From assembly GCA_025362165.1 (NCBI GenBank), contig JANYHY010000710.1, positions 1-18,010 on the forward strand: a stretch of DNA of 18,010 bases, written 5' to 3'. The notes beneath the pieces were generated by a model. It was not told where the DNA came from. It saw nothing but the letters and a program-made list of their open reading frames with translations, and searched no databases. This document shows, one piece after another, positions 6,533-13,819 of the stretch. The DNA is from Myxococcales bacterium (GTDB lineage: Bacteria > Myxococcota_A > Polyangia > Polyangiales > Polyangiaceae). The translations under genes and the position numbers were made by a program. Numbering within the stretch: position 1 is the stretch's first letter; every line of letters begins with the position of its first letter.

Positions 6533-7793
6533 GATCCGCGCCCGCGTCGGCTGGCGGAGGCAGAGCACTCGCGCTGACGCTGGGCGCGGAGACGGTCGCG
6601 CTCGTGATCGGGGCGCTCGACGAGGCGCTCGACGTCGCCTTGAGCATCGCGTCGTCGGTCATCTGTTTGTCGCGCCATGCGATCGCGCCTACGAAGCCGA
6701 TCATCATGGTGATGCCAAGCACGAGACCCGCCGCGAGCGCCGTGCGCGGCGACATCGAGCGTGGCACCTCGAGCTCGTCCGCGGCCGCCTGCGCTTCGGG
6801 ATCGACGGGCTTGATCGCGTACTGCACTTGATCTTCCGAGAGCGTCGCCGTGCGCACGCGACCGGTGCCGCACACGTTGGCGAGTGACTCGGCGAGCTGT
6901 GCGGCGCTCTGGAAGCGCTTGCTCGTGTCGCGGTTGCAGGCGCGCGCGAACCACGCGTCGAACCCCGGCGGTACGAGAGGGTTGAGCTTCGAGGGCACGG
7001 GCAAAGGCGAAGCGCACACCTTGAGCACGATGTCGCCGAGCACCTCGCCCTCGAAGGGGATGCGCGCCGTCATCGCGGCGAACGCGCACGCTCCGAGCGA
7101 CCAGAGGTCCGTGAGCGGAGTGGGCGCGCCGCCGATCGTGAGCTGCTCGGGCGCCATGAAATTGGGCGTGCCGATGACGGCGCCTTCTTGCGTGGGGCCG
7201 CCCATCGGGTTGGCCTTGCCGTCAGCGCTGAGCGGCTCGTCGAACATCTTGGCGATGCCGAAGTCCACGAGCTTGACCGTGTATGGCAGCTCGACGTTGG
7301 TGTTCTCTGGATTGTCAGCGAGGAAGATGTTGTCGGGCTTCAGATCGCGGTGGACGATGCCCGCCGCGTGAGCCTTGCCGAGAGCGCGCGCAGCTTGGCC
7401 GATCACCTTGGCGACCTCGTGCGCGGCCATCGGACCGCCGCGGATCAACGCGTCGCTCAGCGACTCTCCGTCGAGGTACTCCATGACGATGTACGGCAAG
7501 CCCTCCTCGGTCACGCCGTAGTCGAAGACCTGCACCGCGTGCTTTGATTGGAGCTTCGCTGCGGCGCGCGCCTCGATCTCGAAGCGCTTGCGCGCGTCTT
7601 TGGCGGCGGCGAACTGCGGCCGGATGAACTTGATGGCGACCTTGTTCCCGAGTGTCTCGTGAACACCAGACCAGACGGTGCCCATGCCCCCGGATCCGAT
7701 GAGCGAGTGCACGCGGTACTTGCCCGCCACCAGCTTGCCCTCCAGCTCTGGTGAGTCGGGAAATTGCGAGTTCGTTGCTGCTTCGTAGGTCAT
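6528..7793 (-). CDS. Hanks-type Ser/Thr protein kinase, membrane-anchored
   Basis: 421 residues. The kinase domain spans about 26-305: Gly-loop IGSGGMGTVW (32-41), ATP-binding Lys55 in VAIKFI, likely helix-C Glu74, catalytic HRDLKPDN (148-155), DFG (177-179) and GTPNFMAPEQ (209-217). All key residues are present, so it should be an active RD-class kinase that phosphorylates Ser/Thr. The activation segment between DFG and APE carries a Gly/Pro-rich insert (about 188-203). A single membrane helix (about 351-373) is followed by a ~48-residue Ser/Ala/Pro-rich tail that would be periplasmic, with no PASTA or other sensor domain. The start is ATG 7793, because MTYEAATN leads directly into the kinase fold; the frame is open far upstream but antisense to the divergent lipoprotein gene. 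Substrates are unknown. Confidence 0.95.
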   Translation of the reverse strand: MTYEAATNSQFPDSPELEGKLVAGKYRVHSLIGSGGMGTVWSGVHETLGNKVAIKFIRPQFAAAKDARKRFEIEARAAAKLQSKHAVQVFDYGVTEEGLPYIVMEYLDGESLSDALIRGGPMAAHEVAKVIGQAARALGKAHAAGIVHRDLKPDNIFLADNPENTNVELPYTVKLVDFGIAKMFDEPLSADGKANPMGGPTQEGAVIGTPNFMAPEQLTIGGAPTPLTDLWSLGACAFAAMTARIPFEGEVLGDIVLKVCASPLPVPSKLNPLVPPGFDAWFARACNRDTSKRFQSAAQLAESLANVCGTGRVRTATLSEDQVQYAIKPVDPEAQAAADELEVPRSMSPRTALAAGLVLGITMMIGFVGAIAWRDKQMTDDAMLKATSSASSSAPITSATVSAPSVSASALPPPADAGADH

Positions 7794-7868
7794 GGACACG
7801 CGCGTGCGAGAGATCGAGGGTAGCGGATTTCGCAACCGCCAGCGTCGCGTTTGCGAGAGACTCCGCCC
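7794..7868. promoter_or_regulatory. divergent intergenic region with 9-bp direct repeat
   Basis: This 75-nt gap separates the divergent kinase and lipoprotein starts and must carry their upstream signals. It contains two copies of TGCGAGAGA (7805-7813 and 7852-7860), 47 nt apart. The second copy also overlaps the possible ribosome site (GAGAGA) of the lipoprotein gene. No clear -35/-10 pair is visible. Confidence 0.35.
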
Positions 7869-8657
7869 ATGAGACCTTCTCAGTCGTGGTTCGAACTCAC
7901 ACCCCGTTCGGGCGCACGAACCAGCCACGTAGTTGTGCTCGTCGCGTGCGCGTTCGTCGTGAACGCGTGCGATGACAAGAAGACCGACGACAAGCCCGCA
8001 GTCCCCGCGTCTGCATCGGTCGCCACCACGCCGAGCACGACCCCTCCACCGCTCGCGAGGCCGCCGCTCGTGAGCCTGGACGACAACGCGGTCACGGTCC
8101 AAGGCGACAAGATCGATTTCACAGGCGATGCGAAGGGCAAGCTCACCGCGTCGCTCTCTGGCAATGCGCGCGTCGCCAACGAAATGATCGAGCTGCAGGC
8201 GCTCCGTGACGCGAAGGTGCCGCGCGTGCAGATCGCAATCGCCGCCATCAAAGCGGCGAAGGCCAAGGGCGTGACCATCAAGACCGCCACGCGAGAGCTC
8301 TCGACCCTCGGGCAGATCGAGGTCGTCTTCGATCACGCACCAGCCGCGGCTTGCTCGGTGATCGGCATGGTCGGCAAGGACTCCTCGATCATGGTGTGGC
8401 CGGTCGGTGGCGGCACGGCGCAGCGCTTCACGCACGGAATGGCCGGCCCCGATCTCACGCTGGGGTCGGAGGGAATGCGCAAGGCCGCGGCCACGTGCGA
8501 TTCGAACCTTTACTTCGTCGCCGGCGACGACTCCATCAAATGGGGGCTCGTGTTCGATCTCGCGCTCGCGGCGACCGGTGATGCGGGTGTCATGCGCGCG
8601 ACACAAGTCGTCGTGCTCACCGAGACGCCCGTACCAGGCCGCAAGGTTACTCAGTGA
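7869..8657 (+). CDS. lipoprotein, possibly ExbD/TolR-like periplasmic fold
   Basis: 262 residues from ATG 7869, preceded by GAGAGA 8 nt upstream; TTG 7851 is an alternative. The N-terminus has a basic stretch and a hydrophobic core ending VVNAC (Cys34), a likely lipid-attachment site; LVAC at Cys27 is a second candidate. After a Thr/Pro-rich linker (~40-75) the mature part shows alternating strands and helices such as VPRVQIAIAAIKAAKAKGVTIK and IKWGLVFDLALAATG. Their spacing loosely recalls ExbD/TolR periplasmic domains; this resemblance is weak and is my inference. Cysteines in AAACSV and AATCDS may pair. The gene is divergent from the kinase and convergent with the phosphatase, overlapping its end by 7 nt. 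Confidence 0.8.
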   Translation: MRPSQSWFELTPRSGARTSHVVVLVACAFVVNACDDKKTDDKPAVPASASVATTPSTTPPPLARPPLVSLDDNAVTVQGDKIDFTGDAKGKLTASLSGNARVANEMIELQALRDAKVPRVQIAIAAIKAAKAKGVTIKTATRELSTLGQIEVVFDHAPAAACSVIGMVGKDSSIMVWPVGGGTAQRFTHGMAGPDLTLGSEGMRKAAATCDSNLYFVAGDDSIKWGLVFDLALAATGDAGVMRATQVVVLTETPVPGRKVTQ

Positions 8658-10384
8658 ACGAGTGAATCCTCTGGCGCGACAGGGAATGCGCGGATGTTGA
8701 GCATGGCTGCCATCGTCGACGTGAACGCCGTGAACGGTCGCGGGTTGACCTCTGTGAGACCGGCCTGCACGTGTCGCGGCGAACGCACCAGGAGCGGCAC
8801 TGCGCGATTGTACAAATAGGGTGTGCCATGGCTCGACCCCTTGCCGACCACGTATCCCGCGTCGAAGAACCAGCCCGCCTTCGGCACCACGAACAGCGCG
8901 TCGGCGTTCTTCGATGACAGCGAGTGGCACACGAGCGCATCCACGCTCTCGCCGGCCGCGCACGGGCCTGCGACATAAGAGGCGACGCGATCGACGCCTG
9001 GGCTAGCGATCGCGGCTGCTCGCACCGCTGCGATGACCTTGTCGCGGTCGGCCTTCGGAAGCTTGAGAGTATCACTTGTAAGATACACATAAGGGTCCGA
9101 GACGCCGAGGACGATGCGAGACTTCGGCGCGCTCTTGCCGAGCGACTTCTTGGCTGCTGTCTCGAGCGTCTCTCCCAACACGTCGCCGACGATTCGTCCA
9201 AGCGGACCGCAAGGACGCTCCCACGTGTCCTGCTTTGCGGCGGGCGCGCACCAAGGTCTCGCCACGTCTGCTGCCTCGGGCAACGTCGACGCGCCGTGAT
9301 CTCCCGTCAGCGCGAGCGACCAACCCTCCACGCCGACCTTCGCGTCGAGCGCCGCGAAGAGTGTCGCGAGCTCGCCATCGAGTCGGCGAAGGTTGTCCCA
9401 GCTCTCCCAAGAATCGGGGCTGAACATGTGCGCGACCGTGTCGTTCGCGGAGAACGAGAGCGCGAGCATCATCGGTTTCTTGTCGTCGTGCGCAGCGATC
9501 GCATCGAGCGCGAGCCTCACGACGGCGGCGTCCGCATAGGGGCTCGCGCGAAACGCGGCGGAGGGACGCTGCGAGGCTGAGACGAGGTGCGGGAACGTCG
9601 TGCCATAGCCAGACTCGTCTCCCTCTCCGAGCTGCGCGTCAGGCGTGAGCGCGTGCTTGCTTATCCACGTCCCGTCCATGGGACTCCAAGGTTGCGCGCG
9701 CATCGAGACGAGCCACGCGTGCCCTGCATGCTCCTTCGCCCAAGCGGGGAGGCTCGTCGCGAACGCTGTGGAGGTCACGAACTCGTCGAGCTTGGAGTCG
9801 AACCACAGCGCCGCGGATGGCGCGCGACCACCGCCAAAGATGGCGCCGCGGTCCTTGAGCGAGATCGCGACGATGTCCGCGTCCGCGTGCGCTGCGCGAA
9901 AGTTGTCCGCGAGCGTCGGCACTTCCAACCGCGCGAGCGACACTCCAATCGCGTCTGTCACGCCGTCCGCCGTGACGAGCTTCGTTTTGTCGTCACGCAA
10001 GATCCCGCGCGGCTTGCCCGAGTCGTCGTCCATCACGTCGTTCGCGAAGATGCCGGAGTCTCGCGGCGGTCGACCCGTGTAGAGCGCCGAGTGTCCAGGC
10101 GCTGTGTCCGTGACCGCGTGCGCGAAGCGGACGTCGCGCTCATAGACGCCCTCTCTCTTCAATCGCGCGAAGCCACCCGTGCTCGGGAGCTCTGGCCATC
10201 GCTCCTCCGCGATCCAGGCCGCGAGTTGATCCACGACGACTCCGACCACGATCGGCGCCTTCGCCGGGGCTGCGACAGCGTGATCGATCGTGGTGGGCAC
10301 GGCGGGGTGATCGCCGCTCTGGGCAGCGCCGCAGCCAACGCAGAAGACAACGACCATGACGCTCTTGCGCATGGATGGGCGCAT
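8651..10384 (-). CDS. PafA-like alkaline phosphatase/phosphodiesterase lipoprotein
   Basis: 577-residue exported enzyme of the alkaline phosphatase superfamily (type I phosphodiesterase/PafA branch). Visible active-site elements: Asp52 in GVVVDQ, probable nucleophile Thr94 in TDTAPGHSALYTG, the K177-D-R179 pair in SLKDRGAI typical of monoesterase PafA, and the two-metal ligands Asp315/His319 (SANDTVAHM), Asp362/His363 (TGDHGAS) and His519 (SSHGTP). These predict a Zn-dependent phosphate monoester hydrolase. The N-terminus ends VFCVGC, so Cys18 is probably lipidated, though Cys at -3 is unusual for a lipobox. The start is ATG 10384; ATG 10372 would still keep the signal. Divergent from the Cys-rich lipoprotein gene. 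The codons for PYVYLTSDT (9063-9092) are AT-rich. Confidence 0.93.
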   Translation of the reverse strand: MRPSMRKSVMVVVFCVGCGAAQSGDHPAVPTTIDHAVAAPAKAPIVVGVVVDQLAAWIAEERWPELPSTGGFARLKREGVYERDVRFAHAVTDTAPGHSALYTGRPPRDSGIFANDVMDDDSGKPRGILRDDKTKLVTADGVTDAIGVSLARLEVPTLADNFRAAHADADIVAISLKDRGAIFGGGRAPSAALWFDSKLDEFVTSTAFATSLPAWAKEHAGHAWLVSMRAQPWSPMDGTWISKHALTPDAQLGEGDESGYGTTFPHLVSASQRPSAAFRASPYADAAVVRLALDAIAAHDDKKPMMLALSFSANDTVAHMFSPDSWESWDNLRRLDGELATLFAALDAKVGVEGWSLALTGDHGASTLPEAADVARPWCAPAAKQDTWERPCGPLGRIVGDVLGETLETAAKKSLGKSAPKSRIVLGVSDPYVYLTSDTLKLPKADRDKVIAAVRAAAIASPGVDRVASYVAGPCAAGESVDALVCHSLSSKNADALFVVPKAGWFFDAGYVVGKGSSHGTPYLYNRAVPLLVRSPRHVQAGLTEVNPRPFTAFTSTMAAMLNIRAFPVAPEDSLVH

Positions 10385-10422
10385 ACCATGAGGCGTCTCG
10401 CTCGCGTGTTACCTTTGCGCCA

Positions 10423-10758
10423 ATGCGCTGTGCGTGCTTGTTCTTGTTGATGGGTTGCGCGTCCGATCCCACGGCCGCTCAGCCTCAAAAGCTCGCGCCA
10501 TACACGGGTGGCTGCGGCGCGGGTCAATGCTCGGACCCCACGCTCTGCTACCAGTTCAAGGGCTCTGCGGGAGTCATCCTCGGCGCAGAGTGCACGACCA
10601 ACTGCACCACCGACAGCGACTGCGTGGACGCCGGCGCATGCGTCACCTTCGCCCAGAGCACGAAATTCTGCCTCGCGCCGTGTGGAGCGGCGTGCCCCGC
10701 CAACACCGTGTGCAAACCGAAGTTCGATGGCACGCACGATGTCTGTTTCGTTCAATGA
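10423..10758 (+). CDS. cysteine-rich secreted lipoprotein
   Basis: 111 residues. MRCACLFLLMGC is a short signal peptide with lipobox LMGC (Cys12). The mature ~99 residues hold about a dozen cysteines in patterns such as C-x(3)-C, CTTDSDCVDAGAC and PCGAAC, so it is probably a compact disulfide-bonded domain in the periplasm or on the cell surface. Similar 'C-T-x-D-x-D-C' repeats are common in predicted myxobacterial secreted proteins. The frame opens at ATG 10375, but ATG 10423 places the signal at the N-terminus and is preferred. Divergent from the phosphatase gene, with 38 nt between the two starts, so promoter elements may be shared. Function unknown. Confidence 0.8.
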   Translation: MRCACLFLLMGCASDPTAAQPQKLAPYTGGCGAGQCSDPTLCYQFKGSAGVILGAECTTNCTTDSDCVDAGACVTFAQSTKFCLAPCGAACPANTVCKPKFDGTHDVCFVQ

Positions 10759-10809
10759 CCCCCCCTCAAACCCGAGAGTCAGTCGACCGCGCGGCAGAAC
10801 GTCGGTGAC

Positions 10810-10837
10810 TTGACATCGAGGGTCGTGCGCGTATTGT
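10810..10837 (+). promoter_or_regulatory. sigma-70-type promoter for tRNA-Ala
   Basis: A perfect -35 TTGACA (10810-10815) is followed after 16 nt by TATTGT (10832-10837), 4 of 6 matches to TATAAT. The bases after the -10 are very GC-rich (GCGCCCGCCC), a discriminator type usual at stringently controlled stable-RNA promoters. The predicted transcription start, near 10844, is about 19 nt before the tRNA. Confidence 0.6.
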
Positions 10838-10862
10838 GCGCCCGCCCAATCGTCGAAACATT

Positions 10863-10935
10863 GGGGCAATAGCTCAGCTGGGAGAGCGCTGCGTTCGCAA
10901 TGCAGAGGTCAGGGGTTCGATCCCCCTTTGCTCCA
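10863..10935 (+). tRNA. tRNA-Ala (anticodon CGC)
   Basis: A 73-nt cloverleaf. Acceptor strands GGGGCAA (10863-10869) and TTGCTCC (10928-10934) pair with a G-U at position 3:70, the alanine identity element; A is the discriminator base. The D arm holds AGCTCAGCTGGGAGAGC. The anticodon arm is CTGCG-TTCGCAA-TGCAG, giving anticodon CGC, which reads GCG. The T arm is AGGGG-TTCGATC-CCCCT. The 3' CCA is not encoded (ACTA follows), so it must be added after transcription. GCG is a common Ala codon in this GC-rich DNA. Confidence 0.97.
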
Positions 10936-10937
10936 CT

Positions 10938-11065
10938 AGAAGGGGGGGTGTTTTTCGCCGATACCGGCGCGCTGGCGTCGGCGGGGGTCGTTGCCGTACG
11001 CGGAGTACGGCGCCTCCGCCCCGCCTAGCCAGCGCTTGGTCTCGACGAAAACCACCCCCCCTTCT
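10938..11065. repeat. 128-nt near-perfect palindrome beside tRNA-Ala
   Basis: Two 28-nt outer arms (10938-10965 and 11038-11065) match in inverted orientation at 25 of 28 positions, including a run of seven G against seven C. Inside them further pairs stack in register: GCGCTGGC/GCCAGCGC (10969-10976, 11028-11035), GGCGGGG/CCCCGCC (10980-10986, 11019-11025) and GCCGTAC/GTACGGC (10993-10999, 11005-11011) with a 5-nt loop, GCGGA. The whole can fold as one long hairpin with few bulges. It begins 2 nt after the tRNA and ends 22 nt before the next start codon. It may be a REP/MITE-type insertion, a terminator or a processed RNA; it has no coding content. Confidence 0.9.
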
Positions 11066-11087
11066 GGTTGGGGCGTAAGCTGCTTTC

Positions 11088-13169
11088 ATGGGCAACGGTT
11101 GGCTTCGGCTTGGGGTTGTCTTGGTTGGCTGGGTTTTGACGGCTTGCACGATCGTCAACCAGAAGCCTGGAGGAGACGCGGGGGTGGACACGTCTACGCC
11201 TGCGGCCGCGGAGACGCCGGTCATCACGCCGGGCACTGGCCTCTACGCGACCGTGCAGACCGTGACGATCACCACCGCCACTGCTGACGCAGAGATCCAT
11301 TTCACGGAAGACGGGACCGCGCCCACAGCGCAGAGCCCCGTCTACTCCGCAGCGCTCACCGTCGGGGTCACGGAGACCATCAACGCCATCGCGACGCTCC
11401 CGAACGCAGCGGACTCCGGCGTTGGGACGGCAACGATCACCATCGAGCTCCCCGCGCCCGATCTCGTCATCAACGAAGTAGGTGATGCCGTCTACTTCAA
11501 CCTGGCGAGCGCGATCGAGATCTACAACGGTACTACTGGGCCGAAGGATCTCGGCAACTACCAAGTACGCACCACCGCACGAACTGTCCCCAAGAGCGGA
11601 ATCAACTATGTAGACGCCGGCAAAGAGACGTTCACGCTGCCGTCCTTGGTATTGCCAGTCCACGCTTATGCGGTGATTCGCGGCAAGGTGAGCGCCGACT
11701 ATGTGTCTGGTGGCGCCACCATTTATCTCGATGATGGGGCGTCCAATATCCCTTGGGTTGGCAAAGACGGCTTCGTCGAGTTGTTGGATGACAAAGGCGC
11801 GACCGCGGACTTCGTTCGTTTTGGAAATGACACCACCGCACCGACGAGTGCGAGCTTCAAATACTCTGGCGCCGCGCCTGGGCTCGTCTCCGATGACCCG
11901 CACGTGGGTTCTTCCATCAACCGCGATCTGAAGCACACCAACAAACACGTGGGTGCAGAGTGGACCTCGCGCGCGTGGATGACGCTCGGCGGGCCGAACG
12001 ACGTGACCGTTGACGCGTCGACCGATGGCGACGGGATCCCCGACAGCGCCAAGCAGAAGGGCGGCACCTTCGCCGGCCTGCCGCTCTATGATTGGGGAGC
12101 GCGACCTGGGCAGAAGGACATCTTCATCCACCTCGACTACATGGATCGGACGCAAGACCCTACGGGCTCCGCGGGCGACGACGCGATCGTCCCGGACAAG
12201 AAGGCGCTCGATCACGTGGCCGCCGTGTTCGCTACCAAGGGTTATGTGTTGCACTTCGACGTCGGCGATCTCTTCTCTGCAACCAAAGGAGATACGGCCA
12301 ACTACAACCTGGACGGGCGCTCCCACAAAGTGCCTTGGGCGCAGTCATTGACCATTGGACTATTTGCCAATTACGCGAACGCCAACGAATACAAAGTGAA
12401 ATACATGCCCATCGAGAAGGGGCGCGCGTTCTTCTACATGTTGTTCGGCAGCTCACAGAACGCGAACGGCAGCGCAGGCTCATCTGGCCTGGCGAATTTG
12501 CCTGGGAGCACGTCGATCGTCACGTTCGGCCGTTACTACATCAAAGGGCCACGACTCATCAATTATCAGGCGGCGACCATCATGCACGAGTTCGGTCATA
12601 ACTTGGGGTTGCGTCACGGCGGTGATGAAAACCTCAATCACAAACCGAATTACTTCAGCATCATGAACTACCTATACCAATTGCAGGGATTACCAACCAT
12701 CGGCACGGACGACGACACTCGCTATTATGCACAAGCGAAGGCTCAACAGGGGAGCATCTCGTTCCACAACAGCCGGACGAACTGGAGCAACTGGGTGGCG
12801 AGCCCGGACTCGAACCCAGACACCTTCTCCATCAACTACTCGGACGGATCCGGGACGGACATCGATCCCAGCGCCATGGATGACGCGACGGGGATCGGAC
12901 GATCGAACGGGATGGCGATCGACTTCGACATCACCAACTCCACGACGAAGACGAACTACTCATTCGACGTGATGGCGTTCATCACGGGTACGCCGAACCC
13001 TGGGTTGCTCCATGACTATGACGATTGGGGCAAGATCAACCTGGTGTTCCAGCGGACGATCAAGGGCTTCGATCTGGGCGCGGGACCTCAGCGAGCGCTT
13101 GTCGTGAGCGCGCGTGAGATCTTCCTTCGACCGTCCACGCAGCTCTCGGGGCCATGCGCGTCGCCGTAA
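11088..13169 (+). CDS. secreted lipoprotein metzincin metalloprotease
   Basis: 693 residues. The signal peptide ends VLTAC (Cys20), predicting a lipoprotein. Order of parts: a chitobiase/FN3-like beta module (about 43-105; AEIHFTEDGTAPT), a lamin-tail-like (LTD) beta domain (about 123-250, starting PDLVINEVGD), a short calcium-loop motif DGDGIPD (314-320), then the protease domain. The zinc site is HEFGHNLGLRH (His500, Glu501, His504, His510), an extended HEXXHXXGXXH metzincin motif. The expected Met-turn follows as YFSIMNY (Met526). All catalytic residues are present, so it should cleave proteins outside the inner membrane, perhaps at the cell surface during predation or envelope turnover (inference). 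Its last 16 nt overlap the next lipoprotein gene. The start ATG has no strong ribosome site and lies 22 nt after the palindrome. Confidence 0.92.
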   Translation: MGNGWLRLGVVLVGWVLTACTIVNQKPGGDAGVDTSTPAAAETPVITPGTGLYATVQTVTITTATADAEIHFTEDGTAPTAQSPVYSAALTVGVTETINAIATLPNAADSGVGTATITIELPAPDLVINEVGDAVYFNLASAIEIYNGTTGPKDLGNYQVRTTARTVPKSGINYVDAGKETFTLPSLVLPVHAYAVIRGKVSADYVSGGATIYLDDGASNIPWVGKDGFVELLDDKGATADFVRFGNDTTAPTSASFKYSGAAPGLVSDDPHVGSSINRDLKHTNKHVGAEWTSRAWMTLGGPNDVTVDASTDGDGIPDSAKQKGGTFAGLPLYDWGARPGQKDIFIHLDYMDRTQDPTGSAGDDAIVPDKKALDHVAAVFATKGYVLHFDVGDLFSATKGDTANYNLDGRSHKVPWAQSLTIGLFANYANANEYKVKYMPIEKGRAFFYMLFGSSQNANGSAGSSGLANLPGSTSIVTFGRYYIKGPRLINYQAATIMHEFGHNLGLRHGGDENLNHKPNYFSIMNYLYQLQGLPTIGTDDDTRYYAQAKAQQGSISFHNSRTNWSNWVASPDSNPDTFSINYSDGSGTDIDPSAMDDATGIGRSNGMAIDFDITNSTTKTNYSFDVMAFITGTPNPGLLHDYDDWGKINLVFQRTIKGFDLGAGPQRALVVSAREIFLRPSTQLSGPCASP

Positions 13170-13819
13170 GGGTCGCGTGGCTCTGCGCGATGCTCACTGC
13201 GTGCACGCCGCTCCAGCACCCATCGATCCTCACGGACAAAGACGACACGGGCGCACAGCTCGCGGTTCCCCAGCAGATTGACGCGTCGCCAGCCGCGACG
13301 GCGAACGGGCCTGAGAGCTTCGATGGCGCGCAGGTGACCGCAGCGGACGTGAGCGCAGGTCATGTCTCGATCAAGTACACGCGCATCGATGGCAAGACGG
13401 GTGAGGTGAACGTCGCGTCGCTGCCTTTGGGGTTGTCGTGGAGCAAGCACGCGGTGACGGTGTCCGTCGACTTCTTCCAGAGACCAGACGGCGCGCGCAC
13501 ACTCGCTACCGTAATGGATGACAAGTCATCGGTGCTCGTCGTTGGCCATGGTTTTGGCGTCAATCAGAGGATCCTCGGCAGGTTCTCCTTCACGGCGGGC
13601 AAGCCCTTAGGCCCCTCTGCCGAGCCGCGGAGGCAATCCACCGAGGTTGTGCTCCACGACAAAGACGATCGCGCGCTCTTGACCACTGGCGCGAACAAAC
13701 TGGTCACGGTGGGCGCGTCGCCGGACGCGTGGCAGCTCGTCGTCACGACCGCGACGACTGGTTCTGGAGATGATGAGGCGCCCGCGTTGTCCGTGGACTT
13801 CGTTCTCGTCAAGCAGTGA
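13154..13819 (+). CDS. lipoprotein of unknown function, paired with metzincin
   Basis: 221 residues. MRVAVRVAWLCAMLTAC is a signal peptide with lipobox LTAC (Cys17). The mature part looks all-beta (for example HAVTVSVDFFQ, WQLVVTTATTG, ALSVDFVLVKQ) and could be a single beta-sandwich; no family is recognised. It has no further cysteines. Its ATG lies inside the end of the metzincin gene (16-nt overlap), so the two are co-transcribed and probably work in the same compartment, for example as a partner or inhibitor of the protease; that role is a guess from context. Its stop overlaps the end of the convergent hydrolase gene by 11 nt. Confidence 0.83.
   Translation: MRVAVRVAWLCAMLTACTPLQHPSILTDKDDTGAQLAVPQQIDASPAATANGPESFDGAQVTAADVSAGHVSIKYTRIDGKTGEVNVASLPLGLSWSKHAVTVSVDFFQRPDGARTLATVMDDKSSVLVVGHGFGVNQRILGRFSFTAGKPLGPSAEPRRQSTEVVLHDKDDRALLTTGANKLVTVGASPDAWQLVVTTATTGSGDDEAPALSVDFVLVKQ

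Noticed and set aside
7794..8963. Upstream extension of the kinase frame
   Set aside because: It would be antisense to the lipoprotein gene and adds an Arg-rich segment; the kinase fold begins soon after ATG 7793.
10836..11078. Open frame running through the tRNA and palindrome
   Set aside because: It only translates the tRNA-Ala gene and the palindrome; no independent coding support.
11025..12326. Minus-strand open frame (433 aa) opposite the metzincin
   Set aside because: The metzincin on + has an intact signal peptide and catalytic motif, so this is a shadow.
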